A DNA stretch of 17,161 nucleotides, taken from Proteobacteria bacterium UBA3413. GTDB taxonomy: Bacteria > Pseudomonadota > Gammaproteobacteria > Magnimaribacterales > D2472. The notes under the pieces were generated by a model. The model made no database searches, was not told where the DNA came from, and saw only the letters and a program-made list of their open reading frames with translations. The DNA lies in contig DEOR01000017.1 in the NCBI GenBank assembly GCA_002358345.1, positions 21,904 through 39,064 on the forward strand, in the 5' to 3' direction. Position 1 is the first letter of the stretch, and each line of letters starts with the position of its first letter. Position numbers and translations under genes: made by a program. Positions 6,648 through 13,748 of the stretch are shown here, in pieces.

Positions 6648-7243
6648 GTAGAGTTTTCTGAAATTTTATTCACTAGCTTCGAAAGAATATTCATGCGCTG
6701 AGTTGCGTCGAAAGCTTCAAGTACATTTTGTTTCTGCTCGGCAGACAATGGAATCAGACCAGCCAAATGATAGCTAACAGATTCTGCAGATAATAAATCT
6801 ATATCTAATGGCAAAGATTTGATGGATGGATGCTCTTTGAGCTGAGTGAGCACATTAATTAGATCGGGGAATTGAGCTAGAACTGCTTGGTCGTCAACCG
6901 CAGGTGGTGTGATTGGTGCTATTGACCCAGAATGCAAGCCTGACTCGTCCTGCTCAACTGACTTAATAGAAACTTTTTGAGCTCCCTTCACTGTGATCCC
7001 CAATAATCCATTCGGCAACTGATTAAAATCAATGATTTCAACATAAGTGCCTTGAGATAAAAAGCTATCTCCATTTTCATTGTTTTTGCTAAGGGTGATG
7101 ACGAAACCAGAATCTGCGCTCATGCACTTTTTGACCATTGCGAGGTACCTTGGCTCAAAGATCTGCAGAGATTGAATAGTTCCTGGGAGAACTACTATAC
7201 CGATTGGAAAAATGGGAAATTTATTTAGCTTTAATGAGTTCAA
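6644..7243 (-). CDS. Stand-alone Lon N-terminal (LON substrate-binding) domain protein
   Basis: A 199-residue protein carrying only the substrate-recognition domain of Lon protease (peptidase S16 N-domain), without AAA+ or protease domains. The domain opening FPIFPIGIVVLPG at 9-21 and LQIFEPRYLAMV at 26-37 is characteristic, followed by the GxxGITVKGAQKVSI barrel strand near 80-94 and an alpha-helical end. Such proteins are common in Gammaproteobacteria; their function is not established, though binding of unfolded protein is plausible. The start is TTG at 7243. An in-frame TAA directly precedes it and no ATG or GTG occurs before the domain begins, so TTG is the only reasonable choice; a GGA lies eight bases upstream. 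It overlaps the end of mpl by 23 bases, so the two are probably translated from one mRNA. Its stop overlaps the convergent oxidoreductase by 4 bases. Confidence 0.88.
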   Translation of the reverse strand: MNSLKLNKFPIFPIGIVVLPGTIQSLQIFEPRYLAMVKKCMSADSGFVITLSKNNENGDSFLSQGTYVEIIDFNQLPNGLLGITVKGAQKVSIKSVEQDESGLHSGSIAPITPPAVDDQAVLAQFPDLINVLTQLKEHPSIKSLPLDIDLLSAESVSYHLAGLIPLSAEQKQNVLEAFDATQRMNILSKLVNKISENST

Positions 7244-8519
7244 TTAATGGGTCCGATATTTTTTTACTGTCTTTGTTACTCATGATCAGAATAACACCAA
7301 AGTTATCAAGGTGACGTTTTAATTCTTCCAGCAACATCTCTAAAGAGGTTAATTCATGAGGGTCATTGGAGGTGCTGGAGAGATTGAGCCATAATGTTTT
7401 ATCTAAAGACTCAGCACTTTTATAGAGATCTGTGCCATGAAATCCGCCTGACATAGTATTGGAACCTAGCTCAATGATCCCCAAAATTTTCTGATCAAAT
7501 AAACCTTTAGCCATGGCCGTGGTACTGGCTATTGCTGTGGGATGATGTGCAAAATCATCAATAACAATGAAATCTTGATCGTGATAGATTGTTTCAAATC
7601 TTCGCTTAACTCCTGTAAAGCTCTCAAGTGCCTTAAATGAATCTCGGGGAGCCACACCATGCAAAAAAGCAGCATACATTGCCATTATAGCATTTTGATA
7701 ATTATGCATGCCGTTGAAGGGTAGTGTATTTAGGTTAAATATTTCATTGCCAAAACTTAAAATATTTTTTGTCATGTCTATTGCGATGGTTTCTATAGTG
7801 CCAATTTTATGCACATGAGACCAGTAACCCATATCCATTAATGCGCTCATATTATCACCTTCAGGGCGAATTAAGATATTGCCATCAGCTGGGATGGTTC
7901 TAATGACATGATGAAATTGCTTTAAAATGTCCAAAAGATTGGAAAAGATATCCGCGTGATCAAATTCAATGTTGTTCACAATCAAGGTATCAGGATGATA
8001 GTGAACAAACTTTGAGCGCTTATCAAAAAATGCTGAGTCATACTCATCCGCTTCTATAACAAAGATGTCTGCACTCCCCAATTGCGCAGATGATTTAATG
8101 GATTGACTAACGCCTCCAACCAAATAACCGATATCTACCGATTGATGTTGAAAAATTTCGCATAGCATAAATGAAGTAGATGTTTTGCCATGAGTTCCTG
8201 CAACTGCAATGACTTGTCTGCCTTCTATCAGCTCACCAAGCATTTGAGGGCCTGAGGTAAAAGGGAGTTTATAGCTTAAAATATACTCAACACTAGGATT
8301 ACCTCGACTCAAGGCGTTCCCAATAACAAATAAATCTGCCGCTGGAAGGTTAGTCGGATCGTAACCCTGAATCATCTCAACACCAAGACGTTGCAATTGA
8401 TCAGACATAGGTGGGTAAAATTGTTGATCTGCCCCAGAAACCTGATGCCCTTTCTCTACTAATATTTGCGCCAAGCCACCCATGAAGGTTCCGCAAATCC
8501 CAAGGATATGAATTTTCAT
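7221..8519 (-). CDS. mpl: UDP-N-acetylmuramate:L-alanyl-gamma-D-glutamyl-meso-diaminopimelate ligase
   Basis: Cytoplasmic Mur ligase-family enzyme of murein recycling. It attaches the recovered tripeptide L-Ala-gamma-D-Glu-meso-Dap to UDP-MurNAc using ATP, bypassing MurC, MurD and MurE. The N-terminal UDP-binding Rossmann motif GICGTFMGGLA lies at 7-17, the ATP P-loop GTHGKTSTS at 108-116, and the central EADEYDSAFFDKRSK signature near 178-192 is Mpl-specific relative to MurC. The VNNIEFDHADIF stretch follows. The C-terminal domain contains DDFAHHPTAI, the family's conserved substrate loop. At 432 residues it is slightly shorter than the usual 450-460. It starts with ATG at 8519, 60 bases from the divergent phosphofructokinase. 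The overlapping downstream gene encodes a Lon N-domain protein. Presence of Mpl implies that this organism recycles its cell wall. Confidence 0.96.
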   Translation of the reverse strand: MKIHILGICGTFMGGLAQILVEKGHQVSGADQQFYPPMSDQLQRLGVEMIQGYDPTNLPAADLFVIGNALSRGNPSVEYILSYKLPFTSGPQMLGELIEGRQVIAVAGTHGKTSTSFMLCEIFQHQSVDIGYLVGGVSQSIKSSAQLGSADIFVIEADEYDSAFFDKRSKFVHYHPDTLIVNNIEFDHADIFSNLLDILKQFHHVIRTIPADGNILIRPEGDNMSALMDMGYWSHVHKIGTIETIAIDMTKNILSFGNEIFNLNTLPFNGMHNYQNAIMAMYAAFLHGVAPRDSFKALESFTGVKRRFETIYHDQDFIVIDDFAHHPTAIASTTAMAKGLFDQKILGIIELGSNTMSGGFHGTDLYKSAESLDKTLWLNLSSTSNDPHELTSLEMLLEELKRHLDNFGVILIMSNKDSKKISDPLIELIKAK

Positions 8520-8579
8520 ATTTAAATATTTTTAGCTAACATTTGCTACCATAGACCAAATTAATTGATTTATAAACCT

Positions 8580-9821
8580 ATGAAAAAAAATGCTTTTTAT
8601 GCACAGTCTGGAGGGGTAACCTCTGTAATTAATGCCTCGGCAAGCGCGGTAATCCTGGAGGCAAAAAAATATCCACAAATTGGAAAAGTATTTGCTGGCA
8701 AGAATGGAATACTGGGCGCTCTAAGGGAGGAGTTAATTGATACCTCCAAGGAATCAAAAAAATTTATAGAAGATTTGCAGTTTCGTCCAGGTGGAGTGTT
8801 TGGCTCTTGCAGATATAAGCTTAAAAGTATTGATGAAAACCTCAAAGAATATCAACGACTCATTGAAGTTTTTAAGGCTCATAATATTGGATATTTTTTT
8901 TATAATGGTGGAAATGATTCTGCAGATACTGCGCTTAAAATTTCTCAAATCAGCAAGAAGCTAGGTTACCCCTTGCAGTGCATTGCAATCCCAAAAACTG
9001 TTGATAATGATTTGGCAGTTACGGACTGCTGCCCGGGATTTGGATCTGTAGCAAAATATGTGGTTACCTCGACTATTGAGGCTGCGTTAGATGTTGAATC
9101 TATGTGTGAAACCTCAACCAAGGTCTTCGTGCTTGAGGTAATGGGGAGACATGCTGGATGGATTGCAGGCTCCAGTATTTTGGCCCAAGAGAGTCATCCT
9201 GGCGCCCCGCACATTATTTTACTACCTGAGGTAATTTTTAATCAGTCAAAATTTCTTGCGAAAGTCAAAAAAACTGTAGCTGATCATGGTTTTTGTGTGA
9301 TCGTTGCATCAGAGGGCATTAAAAACTCTCGAGGTAAATTCTTAGCAGAATCAAGCTCTAAAGATGCATTTGGTCATAGTCAACTTGGCGGCGTTGCTCC
9401 TAGGTTAGCAGAGCTCATTGAGCAAAAATTAAAGCTCAAAAACCACTGGGCCGTTGCTGATTATCTCCAACGAAGCGCCAGTCATCTTTCATCAGGGGTT
9501 GATAGAAAACATGCCTATGAAGTTGGGAAAAGAGCGGTTCAATATGCAGCTGAGGGGATGAATGGCGTCATGCCAATTATCAAAAGAATAAATGATGCGC
9601 CTTACAAGTGGAAAGTTATCCCTGCTCCTTTGAAGAAAATTGCCAACCTTGAAAAAAAACTACCCGCAAGCTTTATTAGTCAAGATGGTTTCAGCCTAAC
9701 AAGCAAAGCTAAGGCTTACTTTCGACCATTAATAGAAGGCGAAACAGGTCCTAGAAAAACAATGGCCTATAAGCCTGGAAGAATGCAGATGGTTGAGAAG
9801 AAATTAAAGCCCTGGGCCTAG
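8580..9821 (+). CDS. pfp: 6-phosphofructokinase, probably pyrophosphate-dependent
   Basis: Phosphofructokinase family enzyme interconverting fructose 6-phosphate and fructose 1,6-bisphosphate in the cytoplasm. With the ATG at 8580 it has 413 residues, longer than the 320 of E. coli PfkA. The N-terminal AQSGGVTSVIN is at 8-18. GGND at 110-113 ends in Asp where ATP-dependent enzymes have Gly (GGDG), and PKTVDND at 138-144 supplies the Lys typical of pyrophosphate users. Together these residues indicate PPi as phosphoryl donor, making the step reversible. MGRHAGWIAG at 188-197 binds the sugar phosphate. A TTG at 8565 would add five residues, but family homology begins right after the ATG. The gene is divergent from mpl across 60 bases without a clear promoter, and its last 18 bases overlap the convergent DUF2244 gene. 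Donor specificity is inferred from motifs only. Confidence 0.9.
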   Translation: MKKNAFYAQSGGVTSVINASASAVILEAKKYPQIGKVFAGKNGILGALREELIDTSKESKKFIEDLQFRPGGVFGSCRYKLKSIDENLKEYQRLIEVFKAHNIGYFFYNGGNDSADTALKISQISKKLGYPLQCIAIPKTVDNDLAVTDCCPGFGSVAKYVVTSTIEAALDVESMCETSTKVFVLEVMGRHAGWIAGSSILAQESHPGAPHIILLPEVIFNQSKFLAKVKKTVADHGFCVIVASEGIKNSRGKFLAESSSKDAFGHSQLGGVAPRLAELIEQKLKLKNHWAVADYLQRSASHLSSGVDRKHAYEVGKRAVQYAAEGMNGVMPIIKRINDAPYKWKVIPAPLKKIANLEKKLPASFISQDGFSLTSKAKAYFRPLIEGETGPRKTMAYKPGRMQMVEKKLKPWA

Positions 9822-10295
9822 GGCATTAAGCTTGCCAATAATATTTTTCAATTCTTGCTGCAGCTCTAATTTATCATCTTCATTTAAAAAATATCCGAAA
9901 GGGACTTGCTTGCCTTTAGATTGAAAAAAGAGATATCGAATGTCACGAGCATCTACCTCCACATTTAAAGTAGTGAAGCTTCTAAACTCCTCCCATTCGA
10001 ACTCTTTTATGAGGCGCCCTCTTTCTAGCTTAACTCTTTCGTTCGTAATAAAGATTAACTCTCGTTGCTGGCTCCAGCGAAAGCTCAAGTAAAAGCAAGT
10101 CAAAACCAAAGTGATCTCTAGCGCGGCAAAGGGTAGAATTAAAATTGCCCCCATAAAGAAAAAAAATATTCCTACCATCAAGCATACAAAAGTTAAGCTG
10201 CTAAGAAAAATGAATCTTGCCTTGCCTTCAAGGGAGCTATTAGGCGTCACCTCTACTAAAAAGTTGTTTTCGCTAGTTTCTTGAATCTGAATCAT
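9804..10295 (-). CDS. DUF2244 family integral membrane protein
   Basis: A 163-residue protein matching the DUF2244 family of unknown function. Two adjacent membrane segments at about 28-47 and 50-70 are joined by a very short ALILPFAALE-like turn (LPFAALEITLV at 54-64), which is the recognisable family pattern. It is followed by a soluble part with NERVKLERGRL and a FEWEEFRSF stretch, similar to the PH-like beta-rich tail of the family. The ATG at 10293-10295 has no Shine-Dalgarno sequence and lies only 6-15 bases from the divergent argD start, so its promoter must be inside argD or its transcript nearly leaderless. The 3' end overlaps the phosphofructokinase gene by 18 bases. In other Proteobacteria such genes often sit near cytochrome oxidase genes; none are here. 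Confidence 0.85.
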   Translation of the reverse strand: MIQIQETSENNFLVEVTPNSSLEGKARFIFLSSLTFVCLMVGIFFFFMGAILILPFAALEITLVLTCFYLSFRWSQQRELIFITNERVKLERGRLIKEFEWEEFRSFTTLNVEVDARDIRYLFFQSKGKQVPFGYFLNEDDKLELQQELKNIIGKLNALGPGL

Positions 10296-10310
10296 ATTAC
10301 AATGGTATTT

Positions 10311-11519
10311 ATGGTAGCTCGCAAAGATTTTAACCGATATATGATGCCGGTATACAAGCCTGCAGAATTTATTCCTTTAAAGGCTAAGGGATCTTTTGTT
10401 TGGGATAAACAAAAGAAAAAATATATAGATTTTGCCTCAGGTATTGCTGTTTCTAGCCTTGGTCACTGCCATCCTGAGCTCAACAAGGCCTTGCTCGAAC
10501 AATCAAAAAAAATCTGGCACTTGTCTAACGTACTAACAAATGAACCGGCGCTAAAATTAGCCAAAATCTTATGCAACAAAACTTTTGCTGAGAAAGTATT
10601 TTTCTCAAATTCTGGTGCAGAGGCAATTGAAGGGGCTATAAAAACAGCTCGCAAACATGCTTATGTAAATATCAGTAAAAAGAAGAATGGTATTGTTGCA
10701 TTTTCTGATGCCTTTCATGGGCGAACAATGATGGCAATAGCGCTCAATGGATCTGATCGATTTGTAGAGGGTTTTGGGCCTATGCCTGGAGGGATTACAC
10801 ATCATCCATATAATGAAATAAAAAATCTTGAGAAGGCAATCAATAAAAATACAGCTGCAGTTGTGATTGAGCTTGTACAAGGAGAAGCGGGCATAATTAA
10901 AGCAAAAAGAGACTTTATTCAAAAAATTAAAAGGCTCTGCAAGGTGCACAAAGCCCTCATTATTGTTGATGAAGTCCAATCTGGTGCTGGCAGAACAGGC
11001 ACTTTATTTGCTTATGAGCAATTTGGGATCAAGCCTGACATTATGTGTTGCGCTAAAGGAATTGGAGGTGGTATTCCTATAGGAGCAATCTTAACCTCCA
11101 CTAAAATTGCTGAATGCATGCAACTTGGATCTCACGGATCAACTTTTGGAGGCAATCCATTGGCGTGTGCTGTTGCTGAAAAAGTGATGACACTTCTTTC
11201 AAAGAAAACTTTGCTGAATGGTGTAAAAAAGAAAGAAGCCATCTTTGTTGAGGAGCTTAAAAATATTAATAATGAATTTAAATGCTTTGAAGAAATTAGA
11301 AGCTCGGGCTTGTGGATAGGATGCAAATTAAATGTTCGAGAAAACTTTAACTTGGACACCATGATGAGTGCCTGTTATGCCAAAGGGTTGATGATTCTAA
11401 AAGCTAATAACAATACGATTCGCATTGCGCCTAGTCTAATTATTGAAGATAAGGTGATTCGAGAAGGTCTTAAGATTTTGAGGTCTGCTATTCAGGAGCA
11501 ACTTCAGCATCAGCAGTGA
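10311..11519 (+). CDS. argD: Acetylornithine/succinylornithine aminotransferase
   Basis: PLP-dependent class III aminotransferase that makes N-acetylornithine from N-acetylglutamate semialdehyde and glutamate in arginine synthesis; many homologues also act on succinyl-DAP (lysine) or succinylornithine (arginine breakdown). With the ATG at 10311 it has 402 residues. It opens with DFNRYMMPVYKPAEFIPL, nearly the same as ArgD/AruC proteins. SGAEA at 101-105 binds the PLP phosphate, VDEVQSGAGRTG at 219-230 holds Asp220 for the pyridine nitrogen, and AKGIGGG at 248-254 contains the Schiff-base Lys249. GSHGSTFGGNP at 273-283 completes the site. An ATG at 10302 would add three residues; neither has a clear Shine-Dalgarno. 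The gene stands alone, with no arg neighbours. Its last 32 bases overlap parC antiparallel. ArgD versus AstC cannot be settled from sequence alone. Confidence 0.93.
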   Translation: MVARKDFNRYMMPVYKPAEFIPLKAKGSFVWDKQKKKYIDFASGIAVSSLGHCHPELNKALLEQSKKIWHLSNVLTNEPALKLAKILCNKTFAEKVFFSNSGAEAIEGAIKTARKHAYVNISKKKNGIVAFSDAFHGRTMMAIALNGSDRFVEGFGPMPGGITHHPYNEIKNLEKAINKNTAAVVIELVQGEAGIIKAKRDFIQKIKRLCKVHKALIIVDEVQSGAGRTGTLFAYEQFGIKPDIMCCAKGIGGGIPIGAILTSTKIAECMQLGSHGSTFGGNPLACAVAEKVMTLLSKKTLLNGVKKKEAIFVEELKNINNEFKCFEEIRSSGLWIGCKLNVRENFNLDTMMSACYAKGLMILKANNNTIRIAPSLIIEDKVIREGLKILRSAIQEQLQHQQ

Positions 11520-13746
11520 TCTCAAGCACCTGATCCACTTTTCTGTAGCCCTGAGGTAGCATCATGCCTCTTTTTGCTCTGGTAGAAATATAATTTTCTA
11601 AATCTTTCAATTTTAAAGACATGAACCGTTTGCCGCTATGAATCTGCAAGGTACTAGAATCTGATAGCAAGCAGATAAAGCTCATTGATTCTTCGCCGGC
11701 TAGCAGTTTAGGTTTTGGGATATTGATAATCTTATTGCCCTTACCTTTCGGAAGGACTGGTAGCTCAGACACATCAAAAATTAACATGCGCCCTATCGAT
11801 GAGATCGCAACAATGTGCTTATGAGAATCTTCTAAAGGCACCGGGGGTAATAATGCAGCCTTCTCTGGCAACTTCATGAAAGCTTTGCCTTTCTTTTGAT
11901 TGGATATGGCATTCGATAGCTCACTAACAAAACCGTAGCCTGCAGAGTTTGCAATCAAGATTTTTGATGAGTCTGCGCCAATCGCTGCCCCAATGAAAGT
12001 TACCCCAGATGCAGAGGCCACCCTTCCGGTTAACGGCTCTCCTAAGCCTCGTGCAGAGGGCAAAGAATGTGCAGCAAGAGCAAAAGCTTTGCCTCCAGAG
12101 TCAAAGAAAACTGCAGATTGATTGTTTTTACCTTTTGCAAAATGCTGCAAACTATCATCACCCCTAAACGTTAATCCTGTTGGGTCAATATCATGTCCTT
12201 TAGCAGATCTGATCCATCCACCTTTCGATAAAACGACTGTCACTGGCTCAGAGGTAACCATCTCTTCTTCAGAAAACGCTTTTGCTACCGATATAGACTC
12301 AATAGGAGAGTTCCTAACATCTCCAAAATTTTGTTTAATCTCTAACAGCTCATTTTTAATGTAGGTTTTAAGCCTAGCTTTAGACTTAATAATTTTTTCT
12401 AGCTCTGCGCGCTCTAATTCTAAATGGCCTTTTTCTTCTTCCAGCTTAAGTTGTTCAAGCTTAACCAGTTGTCTAAGCCTAATTTCTAAAATTGCATGTG
12501 TTTGAATCTCTGAAATTTTAAAAGCTTTCATTAACTCTTTTTTTGGCTCATCACTATTCCTAATAATATGAATCACCTTGTCCAGATCAAGGTATACAAT
12601 CAGAAGTCCTTCTAGAATATGGATTCGGTCATCCACCTGATCAAGTCGATGCACAAGCTTTCTCATGACTGTGTGCTGCCTGAAAGCGAGCCACTCTGAA
12701 ATTAGATCATTCAAAGCAAAGACACGCGGCGAGCCTTTGAGACTAATAAGATTGATGTTTGCTCTGTAATTTTTTTGAAGATCTGTGGTTGCGTACAAAT
12801 GATTCATGACCTCTGAAGCATCCACCCTATTTGATTTTAAAGTCACCACTAATCTAACCGGCTCTTTATGATCTCCCTCATCCCTGAGATCAACCACCAT
12901 GGGTATTTTTTTCTTGTACATTTGATCGGCTATTTGCTCTAGAATCTTTGAACCCGACGCTTGATGAGGCAAGGCATTGATGACAATATCACTACCTTCA
13001 GTAACCCATTGAGCTCGAATTTTAAAACCACCTCGCCCAGTCTCATACATTTCCAACAACTCTTCATCAGACGCAATAAGAGGTGCATTATTACTAAAAT
13101 CAGGGCCTTTGATGAACTCCATCAACTCTTTGGTTGAGGCTTTGGGGTTGTCTAAAAGATGTATACAAGCATCCAGCACTTCTTGAATATTATGAGACGG
13201 TATATCAGTGGCCATACCCACAGCAATTCCAGTTGTGCCATTCAATAGAATACTTGGAATTTTTGCTGGCAAGATTGTTGGCTCCAATAATGAACCATCA
13301 AAATTAGGCTGCCAGTCTACCGTACCTAATTTAAGCTCTGATAAAAGCAGATCTGCAAATCCTGTTAATTTTGATTCGGTATATCGCATAGCAGCAAAAG
13401 ATTTGGGGTCATCTTGAGTGCCCCAGTTCCCCTGACCATCTACTAGTGGGTATCTAAAAGAAAAGTTCTGAGCCATAAGCACCATGGCTTCATACGCAGC
13501 ACTGTCACCATGAGGGTGAAATTTACCAATAACATCTCCAACAGTCCTGGCTGATTTTTTATATTTAGAGCCCGCATTTAAGCCTAATTCACTCATCGCA
13601 TATAAAATTCGTCTTTGCACAGGCTTCATGCCGTCTCCAACATGAGGTAATGCCCTGTCTAATATGACGTACATTGCATAATTTAAATATGACTCTTCTG
13701 CATACTCCTTGAGGCTAATTGAACTGATATTTTGATTAGTTTCCAT
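11488..13746 (-). CDS. parC: DNA topoisomerase IV subunit A
   Basis: Breakage-reunion subunit of topoisomerase IV, which decatenates daughter chromosomes with ATP hydrolysed by ParE. At 752 residues it equals the E. coli length. The winged-helix domain carries KFHPHGDSAAYEAM at 75-88, with wild-type residues Ser82 and Glu86 at the positions mutated in quinolone resistance, and the catalytic Tyr122 in AAMRYTES. NGTTGIAVGMATDIP and the DATTDLxKxYR-like ATTDLQKNYRANINL stretch are typical of ParC. The C-terminal part has degenerate beta-pinwheel blades (GKGNKIINIPKPK) and no GyrA box, separating it from GyrA. The ATG at 13744-13746, two bases after the parE stop, fits homologues; an upstream in-frame ATG at 13785 would add 13 basic residues inside parE. 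The 3' end overlaps argD by 32 bases. Confidence 0.97.
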   Translation of the reverse strand: METNQNISSISLKEYAEESYLNYAMYVILDRALPHVGDGMKPVQRRILYAMSELGLNAGSKYKKSARTVGDVIGKFHPHGDSAAYEAMVLMAQNFSFRYPLVDGQGNWGTQDDPKSFAAMRYTESKLTGFADLLLSELKLGTVDWQPNFDGSLLEPTILPAKIPSILLNGTTGIAVGMATDIPSHNIQEVLDACIHLLDNPKASTKELMEFIKGPDFSNNAPLIASDEELLEMYETGRGGFKIRAQWVTEGSDIVINALPHQASGSKILEQIADQMYKKKIPMVVDLRDEGDHKEPVRLVVTLKSNRVDASEVMNHLYATTDLQKNYRANINLISLKGSPRVFALNDLISEWLAFRQHTVMRKLVHRLDQVDDRIHILEGLLIVYLDLDKVIHIIRNSDEPKKELMKAFKISEIQTHAILEIRLRQLVKLEQLKLEEEKGHLELERAELEKIIKSKARLKTYIKNELLEIKQNFGDVRNSPIESISVAKAFSEEEMVTSEPVTVVLSKGGWIRSAKGHDIDPTGLTFRGDDSLQHFAKGKNNQSAVFFDSGGKAFALAAHSLPSARGLGEPLTGRVASASGVTFIGAAIGADSSKILIANSAGYGFVSELSNAISNQKKGKAFMKLPEKAALLPPVPLEDSHKHIVAISSIGRMLIFDVSELPVLPKGKGNKIINIPKPKLLAGEESMSFICLLSDSSTLQIHSGKRFMSLKLKDLENYISTRAKRGMMLPQGYRKVDQVLEITADAEVAPE

Positions 13747-13748
13747 AA

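Noticed and set aside
8565..8579. TTG start adding five residues to the phosphofructokinase
   Set aside because: The family's similarity begins immediately after the ATG at 8580 and there is no ribosome binding site for the TTG.
10270..10301. Candidate sigma70 promoter on the minus strand (TTGCGA-17-TGTAAT) for the DUF2244 gene
   Set aside because: The -10 hexamer touches the ATG, so the transcript would begin inside the coding region.
10605..10979. 124-codon open frame antisense to argD
   Set aside because: It lies wholly opposite a well-conserved enzyme gene, shows no recognisable domain, and has no ribosome binding site. It is a shadow of argD.
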